From NCBI GenBank assembly GCA_016781775.1, contig JADDPR010000144.1, positions 1 through 11,028 of the forward strand: a stretch of 11,028 nt of DNA, written 5' to 3'. The position numbers and the translations under genes were made by a program. Origin of the DNA: Rubrobacter sp. (GTDB taxonomy: Bacteria > Actinomycetota > Rubrobacteria > Rubrobacterales > Rubrobacteraceae). Positions 1-9,623 of this stretch are shown here, in pieces (within the stretch, counting starts at the first letter, position 1; the number at the start of each line of letters is the position of its first letter). Under the pieces are notes generated by a model. The model was not told the DNA's origin, searched no databases, and saw only the letters and a program-made list of their open reading frames with translations.

Positions 1-41
1 TCGCCCCGTTTGAGGCGCTCGATCGCCCTGCGCTCCTCCAT
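1..41 (-). CDS. N-terminal fragment of a leftward gene, possibly an ECF sigma factor
   Basis: Reading leftward from an ATG at 41, the reverse strand encodes MEERRAIERLKRG followed by a codon beginning GA (Asp or Glu), then leaves the window. A purine-rich Shine-Dalgarno-like stretch (GAGGAAGG, about 7 nt before the ATG) supports this start; a GTG at 68 in the same frame is an alternative. The frame has the charged, helical composition of a real protein, unlike the arginine-rich rightward reading. From memory, an opening of the type AIxRLKRGD is common at the start of sigma-70 region 2 in ECF-like sigma factors of high-GC Gram-positive and Chloroflexi-like bacteria. Thirteen residues are too few to prove this. 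The gene would be divergent from the response regulator at 185. Confidence 0.33.
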   Translation of the reverse strand, partial: MEERRAIERLKRG

Positions 42-139
42 CCGCCACCCTTCCTCGTCGATGTCCACGGGGCCCCCTACGATGATTATCCGCCGGCGCT
101 ACAAAAGGTTTGGTGGGGGAGACGCTTGTAGCAATAAGC

Positions 140-145
140 TATACT
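140..145 (+). promoter_or_regulatory. Possible -10 element for the response regulator/kinase pair
   Basis: TATACT (5 of 6 matches to TATAAT) lies in an AT-rich island (126-152) in otherwise GC-rich DNA, about 40 nt before the preferred TTG start at 185. No convincing -35 hexamer sits 16-18 nt upstream, so the call rests on the -10 and its position only. If real, the transcript would start near 151-152, which argues against a translation start at 110. Confidence 0.25.
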
Positions 146-184
146 TTTCATGCTGTAGGCCGGCGAGACGGAGGTTGGAAGGCT

Positions 185-928
185 TTGGGCGCGAGCGCGG
201 TTGCCACGGCGGAGATCCTGATCGTCGAGGACGACGCGGCGATCCTCGATACCCTGGCCTACAACCTGGGTCGCCAGGGGTTCGGGGTCAGCAAGGCGAC
301 GGGCGGGGCGGAGGCGTTGAAGCTGGCGCGTAGGCTGCGCCCGGACCTGATCCTCCTAGACATCATGCTCCCCGGCGAGTCGGGCATCCGGGTCTGCGAG
401 AAGATCCGGGAGCAGGACCGCGAGGTGGTCATCGTGATGGTCACCGCCAGGGACGCCGAGGAAGACAAGGTCCGGGGCTTCGAGGCCGGGGCCGACGACT
501 ACGTGACGAAACCCTTCGGCATGAAGGAGCTTGTTGCGCGCATCAACGCGAACCTCAAGCGCAGCGTCTCCTCGCCGGGGGCGCGCGGCAAGATCCTGGA
601 GGCCGGCGACCTCTGGCTGGACACGAAGAACTTCACCGCCCGCATCAAGGACGCCCCCCTGAACCTCCGCCTGAAGGAGTTCGAGCTCCTCGCCGCCCTG
701 GCCGCCCGGCCCGGCGAGCTGAAGAGCCGCGAGGACCTCGCCAAGGAGGTCTGGGGGCACGCGGGGGTAGGCTCCTCGCGCACAATAGACGTACACATCC
801 GGCGCATCCGGGCGGCGCTCGCCGAGGGGAGCGCCTACGAGTACGTCCACACCGTCAGGGGCCTCGGCTACCGATTCGAAGCCGTACCCGCGGAGCAGGG
901 CGATGGACCGGGCGAGCGGACGGGGTAA
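185..928 (+). CDS. OmpR/PhoB-family winged-helix response regulator
   Basis: A DNA-binding response regulator of 247 aa. The receiver domain spans about residues 10-125. It has the acidic pocket VEDD (E15, D16, D17), phosphoacceptor D59 in LLDIMLPG, T87 in MVTAR and K109 in TKPF. A winged-helix Trans_reg_C domain fills the C-terminal half, with the family's GLGYRF ending near the C-terminus. Upon phosphorylation it would bind DNA as a dimer in the cytoplasm. I chose TTG at 185 because GGAGG at 170-174 precedes it by 10 nt and it leaves a normal 10-residue lead-in; the frame stays open back to TTG 110, but that extension is not receiver-like and overlaps the probable promoter. Its end overlaps the kinase gene start by 26 nt, so the two are very probably a cognate, translationally coupled pair. 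It resembles PhoB, RegX3 or ResD, but the exact regulon cannot be read here. Confidence 0.93.
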   Translation: MGASAVATAEILIVEDDAAILDTLAYNLGRQGFGVSKATGGAEALKLARRLRPDLILLDIMLPGESGIRVCEKIREQDREVVIVMVTARDAEEDKVRGFEAGADDYVTKPFGMKELVARINANLKRSVSSPGARGKILEAGDLWLDTKNFTARIKDAPLNLRLKEFELLAALAARPGELKSREDLAKEVWGHAGVGSSRTIDVHIRRIRAALAEGSAYEYVHTVRGLGYRFEAVPAEQGDGPGERTG

Positions 929-1727
929 AACCCCGCCCGGGGAGATACCCGCGCAGACCGTCCCGAACGACGCCGGTTCTGGGGAGGCGGGCGTGGGGGA
1001 GACCGATGCCGTGAGCCTCGGGGAGCTCAAGCGGGTCAACAGAATGAGGCGGGACTTCGTGGCGAACGTCTCGCACGAGTTGAAGACCCCGGCGACGAGC
1101 CTCAAGCTGCTCGCCGAGAGCCTCGTGGAGATTCTGGACGAAGACCCCGAACAGGCCCGCTTCTTCGCCCAGCGCCTCAAGAGCGAGACGGAGCGCCTCG
1201 CCCAGCTTACCTCGGACCTTCTCGACCTCGCCCGCCTCGAGAGCGAGGAGGGGCTCCAGAATCCCGGCGAGGTCGACGTCCGAAGCGTGCTGATGGTCGT
1301 GCTCGCCCGCCTCCGTCCGGCCGCGAGAAGCAAGAACATTACCCTCTCCTGGAGGCGCTCGGGGAGCGCCAGCCTCTACGCGATCCGGGGCGACGAGACG
1401 CAGCTCACCTCCATGTTCGCCAACCTCGTGGAGAACGCCGTGAAGTACACCCCTCCCGGAGGGAGGGTCGACGTCGAGGGGGAGTCGAGCGACCACGAGG
1501 TGGTGGTGCGCGTCTCGGACACCGGGATAGGCATCGCAGAGGAGAGTTTGCCGCGAATCTTCGAGCGCTTCTACCGGGTGGACAAGGCCCGCTCCAAGGA
1601 GACCGGCGGCACGGGCCTCGGGCTTTCCATAGTTCGCCACGTCGCCGAGAAGCACGGGGGGAGCGTCGCGGTCGAAAGCAAGGTAGGACAGGGGACGACC
1701 TTCTCCGTTCACCTCCCGCGGGTCTAG
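903..1727 (+). CDS. Soluble PhoR-like sensor histidine kinase without an input domain
   Basis: A histidine kinase of 274 aa consisting almost only of the transmitter. The HisKA dimerisation domain holds H58 in VSHELKTP. The HATPase_c domain follows, with the N box LVENAVKY (N178), the G1/D box SDTGIGI (D206), the F box IFERFYRVD and the G2 box GGTGLGL (235-241), and it is complete to the C-terminus. The first 40 or so residues are Gly/Pro/Glu-rich and look disordered. There is no transmembrane helix, HAMP, PAS or GAF, whereas PhoR, ResE or SenX3 relatives normally carry at least one of these. GGAG at 892-895 lies 7 nt before the ATG at 903. The start lies inside the regulator gene, so an upstream sensor domain cannot have been missed. 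It presumably phosphorylates the regulator encoded just upstream; its input may come from a partner protein. Confidence 0.9.
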   Translation: MDRASGRGKTPPGEIPAQTVPNDAGSGEAGVGETDAVSLGELKRVNRMRRDFVANVSHELKTPATSLKLLAESLVEILDEDPEQARFFAQRLKSETERLAQLTSDLLDLARLESEEGLQNPGEVDVRSVLMVVLARLRPAARSKNITLSWRRSGSASLYAIRGDETQLTSMFANLVENAVKYTPPGGRVDVEGESSDHEVVVRVSDTGIGIAEESLPRIFERFYRVDKARSKETGGTGLGLSIVRHVAEKHGGSVAVESKVGQGTTFSVHLPRV

Positions 1728-1777
1728 GGGACTCCGGGCAAGGACCGATCCCGCCATCGAAGCCCCCGCGTTCCGGC

Positions 1778-1798
1778 CGCCCCGCAGGGGAAGGGGCG
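1778..1798 (+). terminator. GC-rich hairpin after the kinase gene, possible terminator
   Basis: CGCCCC (1778-1783) and GGGGCG (1793-1798) form a 6-bp stem with a 9-nt loop, about 50 nt after the kinase stop codon. No T tract follows, so it is at best an atypical intrinsic terminator. The position between two transcription units is the main support. Confidence 0.3.
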
Positions 1799-1804
1799 CG
1801 AAGA

Positions 1805-1834
1805 TTAAACCCGCATGGCAAAACGTACGATAAT
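1805..1834 (+). promoter_or_regulatory. Candidate promoter of the hybrid kinase gene
   Basis: TTAAAC (1805-1810) and GATAAT (1829-1834) are separated by 18 nt in a locally AT-rich island. GATAAT matches the -10 consensus at 5 of 6 positions, while the -35 is weak. A transcript would start near 1840, giving a leader of about 50 nt before the ATG at 1890. Confidence 0.35.
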
Positions 1835-1853
1835 AAAAGCGCGAGGACACGTC

Positions 1854-1870
1854 TCCCGGTGCCGCCGGGA
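1854..1870 (+). promoter_or_regulatory. Hairpin in the 5' leader of the hybrid kinase
   Basis: TCCCGG (1854-1859) and CCGGGA (1865-1870) form a perfect 6-bp stem with a 5-nt loop. The hairpin ends about 9 nt before the AAGGA ribosome binding site (1879-1883). It could influence translation or simply be GC-rich chance; no T tract follows it, so it is not a typical terminator. Confidence 0.22.
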
Positions 1871-1889
1871 TCAGGAAAAAGGAAACAGA

Positions 1890-5851
<3,962 letters not shown>

Positions 5852-5852
<1 letters not shown>

Positions 5853-6598
5853 TGGGCGGGGAGATCTGGGTCACGAGCGAGCCCGGCGTGGGGAGCACTT
5901 TCTCCTTCACCGTCTGTCTGAAGAAGCAGCCGAAGGACGACCGGGTGATGTCGAGCCCGCGGTCCGATCTCAGGGGGCTGCGCGTCCTCATAGTGGACGA
6001 CAACGAGACCAACCGCACCATCCTTCACAAGCAGGTCTCCTCCTGGGGGATGCGCGACTCGGAGGCCGAGAACGCACCCCAGGCCCTGCGGATGTTGAAG
6101 GCAGCAAGCATGGGCCCCGACGGCCCCTACGACCTGGCGATCCTGGACATGATGATGCCCGAGATGGACGGTCTGGAGCTCGCCCGCGAGATCAAGGCCG
6201 ACCCCGCCCTCTCGGCGACGCCTTTGGTGATGCTCACCTCGATGGGCCAGCGCGGCGACGGCCGCAAGGCCAGCGAGGTCGGCATCTCCGCCTACCTCAC
6301 CAAGCCCGTCCGCCAGTCGGAGCTCTACAACTGCTTGGTCATGGTGCTGGGCTCGCCCATCGCCGACGAGACGTCCGCCGACGCCGCGCCCGGTGCCCCG
6401 CTCATCACCCGTCACAACCTCAGGGAGGTGGCGGTCCGTCCCAGTGGCGCCCGGGTACTGGTGGTGGAGGACAACCCGGTGAACCAGAAGGTGGCGGTGA
6501 GGATGCTCGAGAAGCTCGGCTACCAGGCGCGGAGGTCGCCTCCAACGGCAGGGAGGCCCTCGACGCGCTCTCCCGGTCCCCCTACGCGGCGGTACTGA
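5852..6598 (+). CDS. Kinase tail, first receiver domain and broken second receiver (frameshifted piece)
   Basis: This frame opens with MGGEIWVTSEPGVGSTFSF, the normal end of an HATPase_c domain, showing that it continues the preceding gene. REC1 spans about residues 38-165, with the DD pocket in LIVDDN, phosphoacceptor D99 in LDMMMPEMDG and K151 in TKPV. REC2 begins near residue 200 with VLVVEDNPVNQKV. After LEKLGYQA the frame becomes Arg/Pro/Ser-rich and stops at TGA 6596-6598, while the true REC2 sequence resumes one frame over. The ATG at 5852 overlaps the previous stop by one base (TGATG), so coupled reinitiation is possible. The natural product was surely the fused hybrid kinase. In that protein these receivers would accept phosphate from H1128. 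Confidence 0.7.
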
Positions 6599-7062
6599 TG
6601 GACGTGCAGATGCCGGAGATGGACGGGTTGGAGGCCACGGGGGAGCTGAGGAGACGCGAGGGAGAAGCCGGTACGAGCCGTAGACTCCCGGTGATCGCGA
6701 TGACGGCGAACGCCCTGACGGGGGACAGGGAGCGGTGCCTTCAGGCGGGGATGGACGACTACGTCGCCAAGCCCGTCAAGGCGGCGGAGCTGGCCGAGGC
6801 CCTCGAGCGGTGGATCGTCGAGCAACCCGTCGCGGAGCCCGGCGAGGAGGCCGCCGCCGACGTGGCCTCCGGCATGTCGGACCCGGCCTCGAACGTCTCC
6901 GGCAACGGCCGCGTCGTCCCCGAGGATCCCCTGGATCCCGACGTGCTCGCCTCCCTACGCGAGCTCTCTCAGGACGGTGAGCCCGACCTTCTGGCCGAAC
7001 TGGTCGCCCTCTTCGTGGAGGACGCCGAACCGCGCCTCGCGGCGCTGCGGGAGGCCGTATGA
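6529..7062 (+). pseudogene. Remainder of second receiver domain and start of HPt (frameshifted piece)
   Basis: From about 6529 the frame reads AEVASNGREALDAL and continues REC2: phosphoacceptor Asp at 6601-6603 in LMDVQMPEMDG, Thr in MTANAL, Lys at 6769-6771 in AKPVK. A Gly/Ala/Ser/Pro-rich linker follows. The first helices of an HPt domain begin near 6930 (DPDVLASLRELS, then LVALFVEDAEPRLAALREAV), and the frame ends at TGA 7060-7062. The first possible independent start is ATG 6598, which overlaps the preceding stop in a second TGATG junction but would omit the first half of REC2. Such a product could not fold as a receiver. This is therefore a segment of the hybrid kinase gene rather than a gene of its own. 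Confidence 0.72.
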
Positions 7063-7275
7063 TCGGGCGACGCCCAGGGCGTCGAGCGGACCGCGCACAC
7101 CCTCAAGGGCTCCGCCGGCAACATGGGGGCGCGGCGCATGAGCGCGATCGCCGCCGACCTGCAGGACGCCGGCGCCTCGGGGGACCTCGCCGCAGCCAGA
7201 CCCCTACTAGAGAAACTGAAGGAGGAGTACGATAGGGTGAAGCCGGCGCTCGAGAAGCTCGAGGAGGGAGGGTAA
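7063..7275 (+). pseudogene. C-terminal half of the HPt domain, cut off by in-frame TGA
   Basis: In the same frame as the preceding piece, immediately after TGA 7060-7062, the sequence reads SGDAQGVERTAHTLKGSAGN and on to LEKLEEGG, ending at TAA 7273-7275. AHTLKGSAGN is the HPt signature; the phosphorylatable His is codon 7096-7098. No ATG, GTG or TTG lies between the TGA and this His in frame, so the His is reached only by readthrough or if the TGA is not real. In the intact kinase this HPt would pass phosphate from the receivers to a separate response regulator. The diguanylate cyclase gene starts 5 nt downstream. Confidence 0.75.
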
Positions 7276-7280
7276 CTAGG

Positions 7281-8288
7281 GTGCGGATCCTTATCGCCGA
7301 AGACGACGCGATCTCCCGCATGATCCTCAAGCGCGCCGTCGAGCGGCTCGGCCACGAGTGCCTCACCGCCGCCGACGGGGCCGAGGCCTGGGAGACGTAC
7401 CTCGGCAACCCGGACGTGGACGTGGTCATCAGCGACTGGATGATGCCCGAGCTGGACGGGCCCGCCCTCTGCGAAAAGGTTCGAAACTACACGGGCAGGC
7501 GCGACGGCTACCCGTTCTTTATCTTCCTCACCGCCCTCGGCGACAAGGACCACCTTCTGGAAGGGATGCAGGCCGGCGCCGACGACTACCTGTCGAAGCC
7601 CCTGGACCGCGAGCAGCTCGGGGTGCGCCTGTTGGCGGCCGAGCGCGTCACCTCCCTTCACCGCCAGCTCAACAGCCAGAACAAGGAACTCGAACGCCTC
7701 AACTTCGAGATCTTCAAGCAGGCCCGGCGCGACCCCCTCACGAAGCTCGGCAACCGCCTCAGGCTCAGGGAGGACATGGAAACACTGCGCGCCCGGGTCG
7801 AACGCTACGGACACAGCTACTGCGCCGTCCTGTGCGACGTGGACTACTTCAAGCTCTACAACGACACCTACGGACACCTCAAAGGCGACGAGGTTCTCCA
7901 GGAGGTCGCCAGCGTGGTCGTCCAGAGCTTCCGGACCGGCGACACCTCGTACCGCTACGGCGGCGAGGAGTTCTTGATCATCCTCCCCGAGCAGAGCCTG
8001 GAGACGGCGACGGTAGCGGCCGAACGCCTCCGCCGGATGGTGGAAGACCAGAAGATCCCGCACCAGCCCACCCCCTATGGCATCGTCACCGTGAGCTGCG
8101 GCCTCGCCCAGCTCTCCGCGGGAGAAAACAAATCCGTGGAGGAGCTCTTGAAGGAGGCCGACGCCGCCCTCTACGAGGCCAAAGAAAACGGCAGAAACAG
8201 GGTCGCGATCCACGACCTGCGGCCGAAGACCAACGGCGAGCACCCGGAACTCGGGATGCCCGACCCCGAAACCCCCGGGATAGCCTGA
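7281..8288 (+). CDS. REC-GGDEF response regulator, diguanylate cyclase
   Basis: A 335-aa two-domain enzyme expected to make cyclic di-GMP from two GTP when its receiver is phosphorylated. REC (about 1-125) has EDD near residue 8, phosphoacceptor D52 in VISDWMMPELDG and K106 in LSKPLD. A coiled-coil-like linker (about 126-150) leads to the GGDEF domain (about 155-310). That domain carries DPLTKLGNR, CDVDYFKLYND and the active-site motif GGEEF (227-231). The product-inhibition I-site RxxD is present as R218-T-G-D221, five residues before GGEEF as in PleD. There is no transmembrane segment. GTG 7281 is supported by GGAGGGAGGG (7263-7272) 8 nt upstream. The gap after the hybrid kinase is 5 nt, so it is almost certainly in that operon, and its REC is the obvious recipient of the HPt phosphate. 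It differs from PleD in having one receiver rather than two. Confidence 0.93.
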   Translation: MRILIAEDDAISRMILKRAVERLGHECLTAADGAEAWETYLGNPDVDVVISDWMMPELDGPALCEKVRNYTGRRDGYPFFIFLTALGDKDHLLEGMQAGADDYLSKPLDREQLGVRLLAAERVTSLHRQLNSQNKELERLNFEIFKQARRDPLTKLGNRLRLREDMETLRARVERYGHSYCAVLCDVDYFKLYNDTYGHLKGDEVLQEVASVVVQSFRTGDTSYRYGGEEFLIILPEQSLETATVAAERLRRMVEDQKIPHQPTPYGIVTVSCGLAQLSAGENKSVEELLKEADAALYEAKENGRNRVAIHDLRPKTNGEHPELGMPDPETPGIA

Positions 8289-8301
8289 GGTCGGCCGGTC
8301 C

Positions 8302-8325
8302 GCGTCGGTGGGCGGTCACCGACGC
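8302..8325. terminator. Strong hairpin between convergent genes, likely bidirectional terminator
   Basis: GCGTCGGTG (8302-8310) and CACCGACGC (8317-8325) form a perfect 9-bp stem with a 6-nt loop. It lies in the 58-nt gap between the diguanylate cyclase stop and the stop of the convergent response regulator. There is no T run on either side. The convergent position and perfect stem support terminator function for both genes. Confidence 0.62.
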
Positions 8326-8346
8326 CTCCGAAATGGCGCCGTCCGC

Positions 8347-8778
8347 TTACCGCTCCTCGGCGGCCCCTCTTCTCCCGTAGCGCCAGAGGACGGTTCGGAC
8401 GCGGGCGGCAAGCTCATCGGGGGAGAAAGGTTTGATCACGTAGTCGTCGAGCCCGGTTTCGAGGCCCTGAATGATGTCCTGCTCGCTCTGGCGGGCGGTG
8501 AGCATGATGATGGGCAGGAGCGACAGGGCCCGGTCCTCGCTCTCGCGCAGCTTTCTCACAAGTTGGAGGCCGTTCATGCGCGGCATGTTGCTGTCGGTGA
8601 TGAGAACGTCGGGGACCTCGCCCTCCTCCAGGATCTCCAACGCCTCCTGGCCGTCCTCGGCCTCCTCGACGTCGTAACCCAAGCCGTAAAGCTTGGCGAC
8701 GACGATGCGGCGTACCACCCGATCGTCGTCGGCGATCAGTATGCTCGCGCCTTCGAAATCCAAAGATCCAACCCCCAC
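8347..8778 (-). CDS. Single-domain (REC-only) response regulator
   Basis: A 143-aa receiver with no output domain. Visible residues are D17, D18 and D19 in LIADDD, phosphoacceptor D62 in LITDSNMPRMNG, T94 in MLTARQ and K116 in VIKPFSPDE. It ends in a short basic tail (VLWRYGRRGAAEER). Start is GTG 8778; an in-frame TTG at 8763 would also keep the whole receiver. Such proteins act through protein-protein contact, as CheY and Spo0F do, or as a phosphate sink. It converges on the diguanylate cyclase and is divergent from the HEAT/glycosyltransferase genes. It might therefore pass the hybrid kinase signal to the membrane synthase or regulate another partner. The receiver is full-length and undamaged. 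The target cannot be read from sequence. Confidence 0.9.
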   Translation of the reverse strand: MGVGSLDFEGASILIADDDRVVRRIVVAKLYGLGYDVEEAEDGQEALEILEEGEVPDVLITDSNMPRMNGLQLVRKLRESEDRALSLLPIIMLTARQSEQDIIQGLETGLDDYVIKPFSPDELAARVRTVLWRYGRRGAAEER

Positions 8779-8810
8779 GCTGGTCCGTATACACTGAGTT
8801 GCGGCTCCGA

Positions 8811-8838
8811 TTGATTACGTACCCTAACGCGTTATAGA
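8811..8838 (+). promoter_or_regulatory. Candidate promoter for the HEAT protein/glycosyltransferase genes
   Basis: TTGATT (8811-8816) and TATAGA (8833-8838) are spaced by 16 nt, each with 4 of 6 consensus matches. The transcript would begin near 8845, about 20 nt before the ATG at 8865. The area is clearly richer in A/T than the flanking genes. Confidence 0.42.
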
Positions 8839-8850
8839 TCAAGTGTGCAA
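8821..8850 (-). promoter_or_regulatory. Candidate leftward promoter for the single-domain response regulator
   Basis: On the reverse strand TTGCAC (8850-8845) is followed after 18 nt by TAGGGT (8826-8821), a TAnnnT -10 of the kind common in high-GC actinobacteria. The leader to GTG 8778 would be about 36 nt. It overlaps the rightward promoter, so the two could interfere or be co-regulated. Confidence 0.35.
8825..8834. promoter_or_regulatory. Perfect 10-bp palindrome between divergent promoters, possible operator
   Basis: TAACGCGTTA is its own reverse complement. It overlaps the rightward -10 (8833-8838) and touches the leftward -10 (8821-8826). A dimeric regulator bound here could affect both transcription units. 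It is short, and no second copy was found elsewhere in the window by eye. Confidence 0.3.
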
Positions 8851-8864
8851 CGGACGATAACTAT

Positions 8865-9620
8865 ATGATGGACGAACTTACGTTTATACAGATCGCGCTC
8901 GTGGTGATGCTGGCCTTGATCTCGCTGATGGTGATCCTCACCGTCGGCCTCAAGGTTTTGCGCTTCCTGCGGGCGGCGTGGTTCAGACGCCACTTTCGCC
9001 GCATAGAGCCCGCCCTGGAGAACTTCATGCTCACGGGCGACGAGCAGCCGGAGCTTCTGGCGCTGCGCCCATGGAAGAGGGACCTGTTCCTCTCGCGGCT
9101 CATCGTCGAGCGCATGGTCTACCTCAAGGGCGCCGGCAGGGAGTTCTTGATGCGGCTGGCCGACGAGCTCGGGCTCGTGGACCGCTACCTGAAGGCCCTC
9201 GATTCGCGACGGCGCTGGCGGCGGGCAAGGTCGGCCGAGAACCTCGGGTACTTCGGCGGCGCGAGGTCCGTGCGCTCCCTCGGGATGCTCCTCACCGACG
9301 AGGACGAGACCATAAGGGCCGTCGCGGCCCGCGCGCTCGCGCGCATCGGCAACGACGAGGCGGTCAGGCTCCTCGCGAGCACCCTCGACACCCCCTCGGA
9401 GCTCACCCGTCTGCGGGTCGCCGAGAACCTCGAAAGGGTCGGCAAGCCGGCGGTGGGCCACCTGATCGCCTCGCTCTCCGACGTGACGAGCTTCGGCACC
9501 AAGAACCTGCACGGTCCCATCATGGCCGCCCGCGTCCTGGGCCATCTGCGAGCCGCGGAGGCCCGGGACGTCCTGCGCCGGGCCGCGAAGGAGGGCAAGG
9601 AGATCGACCTGCGCGCGTAG
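8865..9620 (+). CDS. N-terminal piece of HEAT-repeat membrane protein (251 aa)
   Basis: This is the part translated before the TAG. Residues 7-29 form a hydrophobic helix, followed by an arginine-rich stretch (RFLRAAWFRRHFRR) that would keep the rest in the cytoplasm. Residues about 30-115 are helical without clear repeats. HEAT units follow, such as ENLGYFGGARSVRSLGMLL, then AARALARIGNDEAVRLLAS and AENLERVGKPAVGHLIASL. The start is ATG 8865 or the adjacent ATG 8868; upstream only a weak GGA (8852-8854) could serve as Shine-Dalgarno. If the stop is real, a truncated scaffold with three or four repeats might still be anchored in the membrane. Confidence 0.7.
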   Translation: MMDELTFIQIALVVMLALISLMVILTVGLKVLRFLRAAWFRRHFRRIEPALENFMLTGDEQPELLALRPWKRDLFLSRLIVERMVYLKGAGREFLMRLADELGLVDRYLKALDSRRRWRRARSAENLGYFGGARSVRSLGMLLTDEDETIRAVAARALARIGNDEAVRLLASTLDTPSELTRLRVAENLERVGKPAVGHLIASLSDVTSFGTKNLHGPIMAARVLGHLRAAEARDVLRRAAKEGKEIDLRA

Positions 9621-9623
9621 GCG

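Noticed and set aside
110..184. TTG 110 as the start of the response regulator
   Set aside because: The extra 25 residues are not receiver-like, no good Shine-Dalgarno precedes them, and the stretch contains the probable promoter.
1815..1889. ATG 1815 as the start of the hybrid kinase
   Set aside because: It would place 25 mostly basic residues before the membrane helix and lies within the AT-rich promoter island; ATG 1890 has a good ribosome binding site.
7059..7250. An ATG overlapping the TGA in the HPt region (ATGA)
   Set aside because: Its frame yields an Arg-rich sequence with no HPt motif, so it is not a coupled start of a real gene.
8308..8814. A forward open frame opposite the single-domain response regulator
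   Set aside because: The reverse strand encodes a full receiver with all catalytic residues; the forward frame has no recognisable motif.
7060..9620. Alternative genetic code or systematic stop-codon recoding to explain the in-frame TGA and TAG
   Set aside because: TAA, TAG and TGA all end intact genes in this window (928, 1727, 8288, 10346), and two of the four lesions are frameshifts that recoding would not explain.
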